DNA from: B1SED10-74M sp964458455
Lineage (GTDB): Bacteria > Bacillota > Dethiobacteria > DTU022
Direction of reading: 5' to 3'
NCBI GenBank assembly: GCA_964458455.1
Contig: CAYWIY010000001.1
Coordinates: 4,024 to 68,023, forward strand
DNA: 64,000 nucleotides
Of the stretch, positions 1 to 9,491 are shown piece after piece. The notes under the pieces are model-generated. The model saw nothing but the letters and a program-made list of their open reading frames with translations. It made no database searches and was not told where the DNA came from. Both the position numbers and the translations under genes were made by a program. Each line of letters opens with the position of its first letter. Position 1 is the first letter of the stretch.

Positions 1-1746
1 GACCATGCTGACCACACGTACACTGTATCCTTTGTCTTCCAGTTCCCGGGTGGCTTTAAGGGCCGGATCTACTTCAGATCCGCTGGCGATTATAATCAAA
101 TCCGGGTTTCCGTCCTTTTCCCGGTGGATAATATAGCCCCCCTTGAGAGCTTTTTTCCCGCTTCCTTTCAGCTGGGGCAATTTTTGCCTGGAAAGGACCA
201 GGGCTGTCGGTCCGCAGCGGCGCTGCAGGGCATGCAGCCAGGCCGCCGCCGTTTCCTTGCCATCAGCAGGCCTGAGGACATGCATGTTCGGTATGGAACG
301 CAAATGGGACAACTGTTCCACAGGCTGGTGGGTGGGGCCGTCTTCCCCGACGGCAATGCTGTCGTGGGTGTAAACATAAACCACCGGCAGGCCCATCATG
401 GCTGCCAACCGCACAGCAGGTTTCATATAGTCGAAGAATACCAGGAAGGTCGAGCAGAATGGACGCAGGCCGCCGTGCAGGCACAGCCCGGATAAAATGG
501 CTCCCATGGCATGCTCGCGAACACCGAAGTGGATGTTGTTTCCACCCGGGTTACCGGCCTGGAAATCACTAAACTGTTTCAATCCTGTTTTTGTAGAGGA
601 ATTAAGATCGGCTGAACCGCCAATCATGTTGGGAAGGAATTCGGCCAGAACCTGCATAACCTGACCGGATGCAGCCCGGGTAGCCAGGGGTTGATCTTCA
701 AAATCCCACAGCCTGCTGTCATTTTCTAATTGATCTGGAACCTGCCCCGAAAACCAGCTGTCCCATCTTTCACCCAGATCGGGATACTCTTGCCTGTAGT
801 CGCTTAAAAGAGCATCCCATTCTTCTTTCCTGGCCTTGAGGGTTTCTTTAAACCCGGAAAAATGTTCATAAACCTCAGGTGGAACATAAAAATCAGGCTC
901 CAGGGGCCAGCCCAGGTTCTTCTTGGTTTCTACTACTTCTTCAAAGCCCAGGGGGGCGCCGTGTACTCCGGCTGTTCCCTGCTTGTTCGGGGAGCCGTAA
1001 CCAATTTCTGTCCGGACCATGATCAGGCTGGGGCGACCGGTTTCCTGCCTGGCTTCGGAGATCGCTTCAGAGATCATTTCCACCCGGTTACCTTCATCGA
1101 CCCTCAGCACCTGCCACCCGTAAGCTTCGAAACGTTTGCCCACGTCTTCGGTAAAGGTAATATCGGTGCTACCGTCTATGGAGATGCTGTTATCATCATA
1201 GAAACAGATCAGCTTGCCCAGTTTCAAGTGACCGGCCAGCGAAGCCGCTTCGGAAGAAATCCCTTCCATCATGCAACCATCGCCGGCGTATACATAGGTA
1301 TGGTGATCGACCAGAGGATAGCCGGGGCGGTTAAATTCTTCGGCCAGGCGCCGCTCGGCAATGGCCATACCGACTGCATTGCCAAAGCCCTGGCCCAGTG
1401 GGCCGGTAGTGGTCTCAACACCGGGAGTATGACCAAATTCTGGGTGACCGGGAGTCCTGCTTCCCCACTGGCGAAAACTTTTTATTTCTTCCAGGGACAG
1501 GCCGTAACCAAAAAGATGCAGCAGGGCATATAAAAGCATTGAACCATGCCCTGCCGACAGGACAAAGCGATCCCGATTGGCCCAGTCCGGTACCTCCGGG
1601 CAATGCTTGAGATGCTGGGTCCACAGTGTATACCCTGTGGCCGCCCCACCCATGGGCAACCCGGGATGCCCTGAGCCGGCTTTTTCTACCGCATCAACCG
1701 CCAAAAATCGAATGGTATTAACTGCCATTTCGTCGATAGCATTCAA
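1..1746 (-). CDS. tkt: Transketolase, C-terminus cut by the window edge
   Basis: Transketolase moves two-carbon ketol units between sugar phosphates in the cytosolic non-oxidative pentose phosphate pathway and needs thiamine diphosphate and a divalent cation. Translation of the minus strand gives about 582 residues without a stop; family members have about 660, so roughly the last 80 residues lie outside the window. The N-terminal part carries the family signature around AEKAGSGHPG-like residues 15-25 and the ThDP motif begins GDGCMMEG near residue 152 and ends in an Asn about 30 residues later. No ATG gives the full N-terminus, so I chose the TTG at 1746, which has an AAGGAG site about 9 nt upstream; ATG at codon 7 is the alternative. 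The lipoprotein gene upstream ends 19 nt before this start, so the two may be cotranscribed. Family assignment is certain, the exact start is not. Confidence 0.95.
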   Translation of the reverse strand, partial: MNAIDEMAVNTIRFLAVDAVEKAGSGHPGLPMGGAATGYTLWTQHLKHCPEVPDWANRDRFVLSAGHGSMLLYALLHLFGYGLSLEEIKSFRQWGSRTPGHPEFGHTPGVETTTGPLGQGFGNAVGMAIAERRLAEEFNRPGYPLVDHHTYVYAGDGCMMEGISSEAASLAGHLKLGKLICFYDDNSISIDGSTDITFTEDVGKRFEAYGWQVLRVDEGNRVEMISEAISEARQETGRPSLIMVRTEIGYGSPNKQGTAGVHGAPLGFEEVVETKKNLGWPLEPDFYVPPEVYEHFSGFKETLKARKEEWDALLSDYRQEYPDLGERWDSWFSGQVPDQLENDSRLWDFEDQPLATRAASGQVMQVLAEFLPNMIGGSADLNSSTKTGLKQFSDFQAGNPGGNNIHFGVREHAMGAILSGLCLHGGLRPFCSTFLVFFDYMKPAVRLAAMMGLPVVYVYTHDSIAVGEDGPTHQPVEQLSHLRSIPNMHVLRPADGKETAAAWLHALQRRCGPTALVLSRQKLPQLKGSGKKALKGGYIIHREKDGNPDLIIIASGSEVDPALKATRELEDKGYSVRVVSMV

Positions 1747-1765
1747 GTGCAACCACTCCTTCTTT

Positions 1766-2404
1766 CTAAGGTTTATCCACTACCCTTAACTCGATTTCCA
1801 GGGCGACATAATCGATGGGGTCGGTAGTAAAACTCCCTTCCTGCTCTTTGCCCAGGATGACCCTGTCAATCACAACCCGGAAACCCTCTTGCTCCTCGGC
1901 CAAATCTACTTTAAAAACCTGATCCCCTTTATCTTCCGGCTCCGGATCAAGATCTTCTATTTCAAACATAAAATTCAGCTCAAATTCCCTTTCATGCAGG
2001 GCATAATAATCTACGTCAAAAGTTAAAGCTACCCACTCTATTTCAAAAACGTCGGTCTGCTTTACCAGCCAAACTATCCGGCCGCTGTAATCGGTGCCCC
2101 GGGTAAATTCGCCCACAAAACCGGTATCAGATTCGAAAAGATGTGACCCGTCAATAACTTCAGTGCTGGACAGGACGAGTTGACCGTGGCTGAGCCAGGG
2201 CCAGAAATAGTTTTCCGACGGCTCCGGATCTTCAACTTCAATTTCGTCGTTAACCGGCTCTGGAACTTCTTCTTCATTTACCTCGACAGGGTCTTCATCC
2301 GGATCAACCACCGGTTCATGGTCGGGAGCACAACCGGACGCAGTAAATAAAAGTACCATCGCCAGGAATAAAGAAATCAGCACACCCGGGTTATTCTTTT
2401 TCAC
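1766..2404 (-). CDS. Hypothetical lipoprotein with acidic linker
   Basis: I do not recognise this 212-residue protein. It starts with KKNN, a hydrophobic segment and a lipobox (TASGC, Cys about residue 25), so it should be exported and lipid-anchored on the outer face of the membrane. Residues about 27-65 are a Pro/Glu/Asp-rich linker (many DPDE, EEEVPEP, EDPEPSE runs), which probably spaces the folded part from the membrane. The rest, from about 68, is a globular domain rich in beta-type hydrophobic alternation (FEIEWVALTFDVDYY, YVALEIELRV) without catalytic motifs that I can see. The linker resembles those of other clostridial surface lipoproteins. It lies 19 nt upstream of transketolase and about 200 nt downstream of a permease gene; no functional link can be claimed. 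Confidence 0.8.
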   Translation of the reverse strand: MKKNNPGVLISLFLAMVLLFTASGCAPDHEPVVDPDEDPVEVNEEEVPEPVNDEIEVEDPEPSENYFWPWLSHGQLVLSSTEVIDGSHLFESDTGFVGEFTRGTDYSGRIVWLVKQTDVFEIEWVALTFDVDYYALHEREFELNFMFEIEDLDPEPEDKGDQVFKVDLAEEQEGFRVVIDRVILGKEQEGSFTTDPIDYVALEIELRVVDKP

Positions 2405-2610
2405 CTTGACTCATCTCCCTTGATGGGCTGACCTGCGGAGTTTTCAGGCAGCATACCGTTTCACAATCCTATGTAAATCCTATAAAGCACGTGGTTAATT
2501 TCTTTTCGACACCAGGCCCCTGTAACCTTCATTCAAACAAAAATTGTTGCCTTAACAGTACCTATCAAGCGATCATCCGGGCGGAACCCGGAGAGTGATA
2601 TTTTTACAAC

Positions 2611-4416
2611 TTAAAAGGGCCAAATTAAGGGAACAACCAGAATAATCACCAGGAAAACCAAAAGGCTTAAGCCTGCTCCATATTTTAAATAATCGACCGA
2701 CCGGTAGCGTCCCGGTTTCTGGATGAGCAAAGTCATGGGATGGCCCATCGGCATCATGAAAGCGGCAGAGGCCCCGACCACCACGGCCATGACAAATGTT
2801 TTCGGGTTTGAGCCCAGGGTCTGGGCAACATTGAGGGCTACCGGGGTCATTATAACAGCGGCAGCCACGTTGTGCATGGGCTGGGTAAGCAGGATGCTCG
2901 CCAGGGCGATAAAGGCCAGCACCGGCAGAGGCTCGTAATTACTGACAGATAGCAGGACGCCTGCCATAAGCGACGAAGCCCCGCTATTTTGAAGGGCCAG
3001 CCCAAGAGGATAAAGACAACCGATCAGGATAATTGCCCGCCATTCAATACTTTCATATATTTCGCGCGGTTTGAGGAGGCCGATCAGGACCATGCAGGCG
3101 GCGCCCGTTACGGCGGCAACCGCCACCGGCAGCCAGTTCAAAGCTGCGCTGAGGATAACCAGCAGCAGAATCAGTACGGCATAAGGGCCGTAACGGCGCA
3201 GTTCAGGAGGCGCTTCTTCCCGGCGTGGAGCATGCAGCCAGCGGAAGCTTTTACCGGGCTTAAAACTCCTGGTCTTGGTCCGGTCCCCGAACAATAGCAA
3301 TCCGTCCCCTTCCTGCAGGGTGATGTGGCCGACATCGGTCCGGTAAGGAATGCCGTCGCGCCAGAGGGCGATCCCGCTCAACCCGGTATTTTCTCTGAAA
3401 TTTATTTCAGTTAATGTTTTGCCGATAACCGGTGAACGCGGTGGAACTACAACTTCGACCATTTCAGCGGTGCTGAGGGGCAATCTCATCTGGTCCCGCG
3501 GATGACCGGCTAAAAAAAGCCCTTCTTCTTCAACCAGCTCTGACACCCGGCCTTCCCTGCCAAGCACCAGCAGGATATCGCCGTTTTGAATCCGCAGTTC
3601 GGTTTGCTCCACCGGAAGCTGCTGATCAGAACGGACCACGGCCACCACGCATAAACCAAATCTTTCCCCCAGGCCCAGTTCCCTGATCGTCTTTCCCACT
3701 GCCGGCGACCGGTCCTGCACCCATACTTCCCAGAGCCGGTCGGCCAGGCCGTAAGTTTCTATCAAATCAGGACGTTCCGGGTCGGGCCCGTTATTAACAG
3801 GGTCTTCTGCCGGCAGCAGGCGCCAGCCCAGGAAAACGCTGTAAAGCACACCCACCAGGAGCAGGATTGCCCCGAGGGGCATAAATTCAAAAATACTGAA
3901 ACCGAAACCAAGGTATTCTTCAAGGAGGCTGTTGGCGACAAGGTTATGGGAAGCACCGATCAGGGTCAGGTTGGCCCCCAGCAGGCAGGACGAAACCAGT
4001 GGAAGCAGCAGCCGTGAACGGGACACACCGGCCTGGAAAGCCATCCTCATCAAGGTGGGGATAAAGAATAATACAGTAGCCGTAACAATGATGAAACCGG
4101 CCACCACCCCGGGAAGGGCCGTGCCGGCCAGCATCAGGCGCAGGTCGCTTTTCCCTGTCATCCGGTTGAGGCTGTCGGCCACCCGGTTGACCACTCCGCT
4201 GCGGACCAGCCCGGTGGTGATTACAAACAGGGAAGCCACCGTAATTACCGCAGAACTGCTGAAACCGAGAAAAACTTCTTCTGCGGTAACAAGCCCCGTA
4301 ACTACAAGGGCAAACGGGATCAATAGCGGGACAATATCCATGCGGACCCAGCCGGTTATAAATAAAACAATTACCGCAGCAATGATAATTGTTACCTGTA
4401 TAATATCAACATTCAT
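2611..4416 (-). CDS. SLC13-family permease with internal RCK_C domains
   Basis: A 601-residue polytopic protein of the SLC13/DASS (divalent anion:sodium symporter, CitMHS/ArsB-like) group, which brings dicarboxylates, sulfate or similar anions across the cytoplasmic membrane. Hydrophobic segments occupy about residues 1-205 and 405-601. Between them, about 215-390, lie two RCK_C (TrkA_C) regulatory domains, recognisable from the repeated pattern SPAVGKTIREL...GDILLVLG and SPVIGKTLTEI...GDGLLLFG. Such cytosolic domains bind small ligands in the SLC13 subfamily with this layout. The usual conserved helix-turn pieces around the substrate site are present (GASHNLVANSL; QPMHNVAAAVIMTPVALN). It is a tandem paralogue of the next gene upstream (4528-6312), 111 nt away. 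Start ATG 4416 has GAGGAG 12 nt upstream. Substrate unknown. Confidence 0.9.
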   Translation of the reverse strand: MNVDIIQVTIIIAAVIVLFITGWVRMDIVPLLIPFALVVTGLVTAEEVFLGFSSSAVITVASLFVITTGLVRSGVVNRVADSLNRMTGKSDLRLMLAGTALPGVVAGFIIVTATVLFFIPTLMRMAFQAGVSRSRLLLPLVSSCLLGANLTLIGASHNLVANSLLEEYLGFGFSIFEFMPLGAILLLVGVLYSVFLGWRLLPAEDPVNNGPDPERPDLIETYGLADRLWEVWVQDRSPAVGKTIRELGLGERFGLCVVAVVRSDQQLPVEQTELRIQNGDILLVLGREGRVSELVEEEGLFLAGHPRDQMRLPLSTAEMVEVVVPPRSPVIGKTLTEINFRENTGLSGIALWRDGIPYRTDVGHITLQEGDGLLLFGDRTKTRSFKPGKSFRWLHAPRREEAPPELRRYGPYAVLILLLVILSAALNWLPVAVAAVTGAACMVLIGLLKPREIYESIEWRAIILIGCLYPLGLALQNSGASSLMAGVLLSVSNYEPLPVLAFIALASILLTQPMHNVAAAVIMTPVALNVAQTLGSNPKTFVMAVVVGASAAFMMPMGHPMTLLIQKPGRYRSVDYLKYGAGLSLLVFLVIILVVPLIWPF

Positions 4417-4527
4417 TGACGCTGGCAGCTCCTCTTCCTGTGATCCCGGGCTTTAAAAAGGCTTTAGACTGTGATTTTAATTATATCATTAAGAAGGCTT
4501 TAGATTAAATTTTACCGGATGGACATT

Positions 4528-6312
4528 TTACAGCCCGAGTGGCCAGACCAGCAGGATCAGGGGAACTCCCACCACTACAACAATTATTTCCAGGGGCAAA
4601 CCCATGCGCCAGTAATCGCTAAACCGGTATCCTCCCGGACCCATTACCAGGGTATTGGACTGGTGCCCGATGGGGGTTAAAAATGCACACGAAGCCCCCA
4701 CAGCCACGCTCATCAGGAAAGGATCAACTGAAACATTCAACCCTGCCGCTATGCCGAGCGCTACCGGGGCCATCAGGACCGCTGCCGCAGCATTGTTGAC
4801 CAGGTTGGAAAGAATAATCGTCCCCGTCATTACCACGGCCAGGGTAACCCATGGGGCCACTTCGCTGGAAAGGGCCAGGATCCCGCCTGCGATTAAATCT
4901 GCGCTCCCGGTGGCTTCAAAAGCCTGGCTGACAGGCAGTATCGCTCCCAGTAAAACAATTACCGGCCAATCTATACTTTCATAGATTTCTCTCAATGAAA
5001 CAAATCCGGCCAATGCCATTAACAGGGCAGCCCCGGCAAAAGCAATTTGAATGGCCAGGACTCCCGCTGCCGCCAGGGCCAGGGCCCCAGCAAATATGGC
5101 CAGGCTGAGCAGAACCTGCCGGGGTTGCCCCACCCTGAGGCCCCTTTCCACAAGGGGCAGGAGGCCCAGGGAAGGCAGGACCTCTTCCAGCACTTCTTCA
5201 GGGCCCTGGAGAAGCAGGACATCACCGGCTCGGAAATTGATTTTTTCAGGACTTGTCTTCAGGCGCCCGCCCTGTCGAGCCAGGCCGAGCAAATTAACCC
5301 CGTAACGGGAACGCAGGTGGAGGGAACGGGCGGTTCGCCCTTCCATCAGCGAATCCCTGGTTACCGTCGCCTCCATAACTTTGATATTGTCCGAGCTGAG
5401 GACCTCTTCTCCACCGGCCTTCGAACCGGTCAACTCCAAACCTGTAGCATCAAGCAATTCCTGAAGGTCTTCAGCATTGGCCTTGATTACCAGAGCATCC
5501 CCTTCCTTGAAGGTCCGCCGGGGTGAGGGGGCGGCAAATTTTTGGCCGTCCCTCTCATGGCCGACAATCACCACATCACCGTCTGTGGCTTCTTCCAGGT
5601 CCTTTAATCTCTTTCCGGTGAGGGTTGAATCCTTCGGCACCTGGACCTCGGTAATATACTCATCAATTTCAAACAGTTCTTCCGGTGAAAGCTGCCCCTT
5701 TCTCTCCGGCAGCAAGCGCCACCCGATCAGGATAATAAAGAGCAGCCCGGCCAGGGCGATCCCGGCTCCCACCGGGGTAAAATCGAACATCCGGAACGGT
5801 TCCCCTACTGCTGTATCCTCCCTGAACAGGGAGATGATAATGTTGGGAGGGGTGCCTACCTGGGTTACCAGCCCGCCCAGGAGCGAACCAAAAGCCAGGG
5901 GCATCAAGAAAAGGGAAGGCGAAATGCTGTTTTTCCGGGCCATGCGGATGGCAACCGGCATGAACAGGGCCAGGGCCCCGATATTGTTCATGAAACCGGA
6001 AAAAACGGTTACAGCAGTAACCAGGACGGTTAGCTGGAGAAGCTGTTTTTCTCCCACACCCGACATCAGACGGACTATGTAGTCGACCATGCCGGAGTTA
6101 AATAGGGCCCGGCTGACGACCAGAACCGCGGCAACAGTTATCACAGCCGGGTGCCCGAAACCGGCAAAGGCCTCACCCGCCGGCACCAGGCCAAGCACGG
6201 TAATAACTAAAAGAAGAAAGAGAGCCACCAGGTCATAACGCCACCGGCCCCAGGCAAAAAGAAACAGGGCCATGGCCAGCAGGGCAAATACAGTTGCTTG
6301 TTCAGTAGTCAT
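4528..6312 (-). CDS. SLC13-family permease with internal RCK_C domains (paralogue)
   Basis: Second SLC13/DASS-type permease, 594 residues from ATG 6312, which has GGAGG 8 nt upstream; an in-frame TTG at 6330 is less likely because it precedes that site. Layout is as in the downstream paralogue: N-terminal membrane half (about 1-200), two RCK_C domains (about 205-380; KDSTLTGKRLKDL...GDALVIKA and RDSLMEGRTARSL...GDVLLLQG) and a C-terminal membrane half. Substrate-site-like motifs are GTPPNIIIS, the conserved SLC13 element near residue 160, and NNAAAAVLMAPVALG near 510. The paralogue keeps ASHNLVAN in place of GTPPNIII, so the two may differ in substrate. The gene starts 27 nt after the DUF4097-like lipoprotein stop, so they probably form one transcript. 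Family clear, transported anion unknown. Confidence 0.9.
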   Translation of the reverse strand: MTTEQATVFALLAMALFLFAWGRWRYDLVALFLLLVITVLGLVPAGEAFAGFGHPAVITVAAVLVVSRALFNSGMVDYIVRLMSGVGEKQLLQLTVLVTAVTVFSGFMNNIGALALFMPVAIRMARKNSISPSLFLMPLAFGSLLGGLVTQVGTPPNIIISLFREDTAVGEPFRMFDFTPVGAGIALAGLLFIILIGWRLLPERKGQLSPEELFEIDEYITEVQVPKDSTLTGKRLKDLEEATDGDVVIVGHERDGQKFAAPSPRRTFKEGDALVIKANAEDLQELLDATGLELTGSKAGGEEVLSSDNIKVMEATVTRDSLMEGRTARSLHLRSRYGVNLLGLARQGGRLKTSPEKINFRAGDVLLLQGPEEVLEEVLPSLGLLPLVERGLRVGQPRQVLLSLAIFAGALALAAAGVLAIQIAFAGAALLMALAGFVSLREIYESIDWPVIVLLGAILPVSQAFEATGSADLIAGGILALSSEVAPWVTLAVVMTGTIILSNLVNNAAAAVLMAPVALGIAAGLNVSVDPFLMSVAVGASCAFLTPIGHQSNTLVMGPGGYRFSDYWRMGLPLEIIVVVVGVPLILLVWPLGL

Positions 6313-6339
6313 AAACACTGCCTCCACCAACCGGTTAAG

Positions 6340-7173
6340 TTATTGCAGTTGGGTCAGGTCAATAGAACCGTTTGAGGTTGTGATGTTAAGCTTATGCCCG
6401 CCCCCGTTCATACTACCGGTCAGGGCTGTCTGTTCCAGCAGGGTAGTTTCCAGGCCGAGGTTGCTAAAACTGATCTCCCCGTTTGAGGTATTTGCTTCCA
6501 GGTCAAGAGCCAGTTCCGGGTTGATGGAAAGTTTAATCGATCCATTGCTGGTCCTGATCTCCAGGTCTTCGGCCACAGCCTGTAATTCAGCCTCGATGCT
6601 GCCGTTTGAAGTCCTCAAAGAAGCCAGGGCATCGATGGCGCTGACCACCAGGTCGCCGTTGCTGCTGCGGGCTAATAACACCCCGTTAATCTCGCTGGCA
6701 TTAATGTTTCCATTGGAGGTGGTAAGCACGGGATCACCTGATACGCCCCTGACATCGATATTACCGTTGGAACATTCTACCATGGAAACCCTGACCCCTT
6801 CCGGCACCTTGATGTCGTAGCTGACGGTTACATTTTTTGCGTCGTCGGGATGGATGGTTTCAATAACCATCGTATCGGCTATATCAATAAAAATATCGAC
6901 CCTGTCCAGGGCCTCCTGGCCGCGGTAAGTCTCTTTGATGGCGGCTATCTCAACTTCGTCTTGATCGGATCCTTCAACCGAGACCTGCCCGTTGGGATTG
7001 TAGATCTCCAGAACCGTCCCCTGCCGCACCTGGTAAGCCTGGTAAAAATCTTCAGTTACCTTTGTCCTGCCGCAACCCGTTCCGGCAAAAAGCAGCATCC
7101 CAATAATTACCGTCAAGATCGCGGCCGTCATGACCGGCTGCAGCTTTTTATTCTTACCTGACACAGTTTTCAT
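6340..7173 (-). CDS. DUF4097-like beta-repeat lipoprotein
   Basis: A 277-residue predicted lipoprotein. The N-terminus has Lys-rich residues, one hydrophobic segment and a lipobox ending in GTGC (Cys near residue 34). The body repeats a SNG motif on a roughly 20-24 residue pitch (CSNGNID, TSNGNIN, SSNGDLV, TSNGSIE, TSNGSIK, TSNGEIS, TSNGSID), which is the pattern of DUF4097/DUF2807 head-like proteins that fold as a right-handed beta-solenoid. Proteins of this type are found at the cell surface of many Firmicutes and often sit beside sensor or transport genes; their molecular role is not settled. It is the first gene of the minus-strand run leading to the two SLC13 permeases (27 nt spacing), so a surface accessory role to transport is possible but is only inference. 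Confidence 0.82.
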   Translation of the reverse strand: MKTVSGKNKKLQPVMTAAILTVIIGMLLFAGTGCGRTKVTEDFYQAYQVRQGTVLEIYNPNGQVSVEGSDQDEVEIAAIKETYRGQEALDRVDIFIDIADTMVIETIHPDDAKNVTVSYDIKVPEGVRVSMVECSNGNIDVRGVSGDPVLTTSNGNINASEINGVLLARSSNGDLVVSAIDALASLRTSNGSIEAELQAVAEDLEIRTSNGSIKLSINPELALDLEANTSNGEISFSNLGLETTLLEQTALTGSMNGGGHKLNITTSNGSIDLTQLQ

Positions 7174-7494
7174 CCCCCCTGATTGTAAAATAAACGTGCC
7201 CCTGTCTTGTATGCATGAAGGTATAAAACACCGCTTTTTCTGAAGAACAGTGAGTAATCTAGAGCATAATGAAGTATTAATGTTAACTACACCAGCTTAG
7301 CCCGCTGGTTTGAAGCCTGTACGGTGTTTTACAGCCAGGCACTATGGTTTATATATATTATCCATTTTTGGATAGAATAATCAAGAGGAACAGGTCTGTA
7401 AAGCAGAAAATATTTAAGATTTCAGGCTGCCCCTTCCACGCCACCGCTGTTTGTTGTATAGTAGTGCTTAGTACGGCAAAAAGGGTGAGCAATT
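7174..7494. other. Divergent intergenic region, no gene seen
   Basis: This 321-nt spacer separates the minus-strand DUF4097-like gene from the plus-strand EamA exporter and must hold both promoters. A TATAGT hexamer at 7457-7462 is a possible -10 for the exporter, but no good -35 lies 17 nt upstream. A 9-bp inverted repeat (AAAACACCG near 7223 and CGGTGTTTT near 7321) spans about 100 nt; I cannot assign it. No ORF with a ribosome site is visible. Confidence 0.5.
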
Positions 7495-8454
7495 TTGACG
7501 AAATTAGCACAATACCTGCCTTACATGGCCGGGGTAGGCGTGGCCCTGACCTGGGGCTTTTCCTTCATGTTTACCAGGGGCGCGCTCGATCATCTCTCCC
7601 CTTTCCACCTGCTCGGCCTGCGCTTTGCCGCTGCCGTACTGGCCATGAGCCTGCTGCGGGTTTTCGGCCTGATCAAAATCAAGGTTACACCCGCCGATTA
7701 CGTTAACCTGTTGCCCCTGGCCCTGTTCCAACCGATCCTTTATTTTGCCACTGAAACAACCGGCATCCTGCTCACGTCATCGTCCTACGCAGGAATGATG
7801 ATCGCCATAATCCCCATTTTTGTGACCATATTTGCCGCTATTTTCCTGCGAGAGTACCCAAACCGGATCCAGCTCTTCTTTATTATCGCTTCAGTCGGGG
7901 GGGCAATCTTCATTATCTACATGGATGCCCAGTCCATCGCCGGGGCCAACCCTGTCGGCACCGCATTCCTTTTGGCCGCCGTTATCGCCGGGGCCAGCTT
8001 TAACATCTTTTCCCGCAAGGCTTCCATCAATCACCCTCCGGTGCGGACGACCTGGATCATGATGGTTTTTGGGGCAATAGTTTTTAACGCCATCGCCCTG
8101 GGGGAGCATTATAACGCCGGGGCAGTGAATGCTTACCTGGCGCCCCTGGCCGAGCAGTGGGTGCCTGTCCTCTATTTAGGAGTATTCTCATCGGTAGTAG
8201 CTTTTTTTCTCTATAATTTTGTCCTCAGCAAAATCACGGCTACCCAGGGCGCGGTATTTGCCAACATGGTCACTGTAGTCGCTATCACCGCCGGGGTGGT
8301 TTTCCGCGGGGAACTGGTCTTCTGGTACCACCTGGTCGGCACCGCCGCGATCCTGGCCGGGGTATGGGGGACCAACCGCTTTGCTCCCGCCGTCCTGGAA
8401 AGAAAACGGCAGAAAAAAATTGCCACAAGGGCCGCAGCCGGGGCCCGTGAATAA
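7495..8454 (+). CDS. EamA/DMT-family transporter
   Basis: A 319-residue inner-membrane protein of the drug/metabolite transporter superfamily, with two EamA repeats of five predicted helices each (about 10-145 and 155-300). Typical landmarks are the N-terminal TWGFSFMFTRGAL segment, the glycine-rich helix ends, and the second-repeat pattern VLYLGVFSSVVAFFLYNFVLSK. Members export amino acids, nucleotides or other metabolites; the substrate cannot be predicted here. Translation starts at TTG 7495, with a weak AAAGGGTGAG site about 6 nt upstream; no other start gives a complete first helix. The C-terminal tail is basic (ERKRQKK), fitting the positive-inside rule. It stands alone, divergent from the lipoprotein-permease operon and convergent with the radical SAM gene. 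Confidence 0.9.
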   Translation: MTKLAQYLPYMAGVGVALTWGFSFMFTRGALDHLSPFHLLGLRFAAAVLAMSLLRVFGLIKIKVTPADYVNLLPLALFQPILYFATETTGILLTSSSYAGMMIAIIPIFVTIFAAIFLREYPNRIQLFFIIASVGGAIFIIYMDAQSIAGANPVGTAFLLAAVIAGASFNIFSRKASINHPPVRTTWIMMVFGAIVFNAIALGEHYNAGAVNAYLAPLAEQWVPVLYLGVFSSVVAFFLYNFVLSKITATQGAVFANMVTVVAITAGVVFRGELVFWYHLVGTAAILAGVWGTNRFAPAVLERKRQKKIATRAAAGARE

Positions 8455-8528
8455 GAACGTCCGACCCTGACCCTTCAGCATGGATTCAACATGGATTCAA
8501 AATAAACGGACTCAGGGAAATCCTTCTT

Positions 8529-9491
8529 TTAAGTTTTCAGCTTTTCCCGCATCGGCTTCATGTAACTGCTCGAAAGGTTGTAGCTGTCCCGCAGCCTGTT
8601 GACGATCTCATAGAGGCTGTTTTTGTAGGTTTTGTCCGCCCCGCCCTTTTTGTAAAGCGCCCTGTACTGCCCGGTAAGTTCGGGAAAGTGACTTTCCAGG
8701 AAATTAAAATAATAGGGCCTGGTTTTACCTCTTAGATAGAGGACACCGGGCAGGACGTAGTGGACAGCACCGTCCGCAGCAGCAGAAAACAGCCGGTCAA
8801 AGTTATCTTCGCCGTCGGTTAAAAAAGGGAGGATGGGCATGACATGCAGGCCAATCGAGGCATTGGTTTTCCTGAACTCCTTGAGCATAGCAAACCTCTT
8901 TGCGGAAGAAGCCGAGCCCGGCTCGATAACCGTTCGCAGGTTCTCGTCCATGGTGGTAATAGTCGAAGCCACGTTAATATAGGTAATACGGGATAACCTG
9001 TCGATTAAATCGTAATCCCGCAGGATCAAATCGGACTTGGTGGAAATGATGGCCGGGGTTTTGTATTTGATCAGGAGCTTCAATATTTCGGGCATCAGGC
9101 GGTAGTGTTCTTCAGCCGGCTGGTAACTGTCGGTAACACCGCCGATATTGATCACTTCCCGCTTCCAGTTGCCTTCGCTTAGCTCCTTTTCCAGCAGTTC
9201 GGCAATATTTGTTTTTACATAGATATCAGAAAAGAAACCGCCTCCTGGCGCCGCTGAAACTGCCGCTTCCATCAAAGATCGGGCCGGGGCTTTTGCCCTG
9301 GGCTGCTCAGCCTTTTCCGCTGCCGCCTCACAGTTTCTCTTAGAGCTGGAGCCAACATATTGATGGGAGTAAAGGGCGTAGCAGTAACGGCAGCCGTGGC
9401 TGCAGCCCCGGTAGATGTTCAGGTCCCAGGAATAGGGGATTTTTCGTTTCAACTTGTGCAGGGCGCTCGCAGCCTGGATTTCTACCGCCAT
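8529..9491 (-). CDS. SPL-like radical SAM protein
   Basis: A 320-residue radical S-adenosylmethionine protein. The cluster-binding CX3CX2C motif is GCSHGCRYCYA at about residues 30-40, preceded by the YRGCSHGC context typical of the spore photoproduct lyase-like (Rv2578c-type) subfamily. Downstream elements of the partial TIM barrel are visible: GGVTDSYQPAE (about 125), ISTKSDLILRDYD (about 155) and VEPGSASSAKRF-like (about 190). True spore photoproduct lyases have a different N-terminus and a conserved extra Cys near the active site, so DNA repair should not be assumed. An Ala/Pro/Lys-rich insertion at about 50-85, between cluster loop and barrel, is unusual. ATG 9491 follows a GAGG site at 11 nt. 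The gene is alone, 40 nt from nothing obvious; its substrate is unknown. Confidence 0.85.
   Translation of the reverse strand: MAVEIQAASALHKLKRKIPYSWDLNIYRGCSHGCRYCYALYSHQYVGSSSKRNCEAAAEKAEQPRAKAPARSLMEAAVSAAPGGGFFSDIYVKTNIAELLEKELSEGNWKREVINIGGVTDSYQPAEEHYRLMPEILKLLIKYKTPAIISTKSDLILRDYDLIDRLSRITYINVASTITTMDENLRTVIEPGSASSAKRFAMLKEFRKTNASIGLHVMPILPFLTDGEDNFDRLFSAAADGAVHYVLPGVLYLRGKTRPYYFNFLESHFPELTGQYRALYKKGGADKTYKNSLYEIVNRLRDSYNLSSSYMKPMREKLKT

Noticed and set aside
862..1533. A 223-residue plus-strand ORF across transketolase
   Set aside because: It is antisense to a clear gene, has no ribosome site and no protein-like composition; a shadow ORF.
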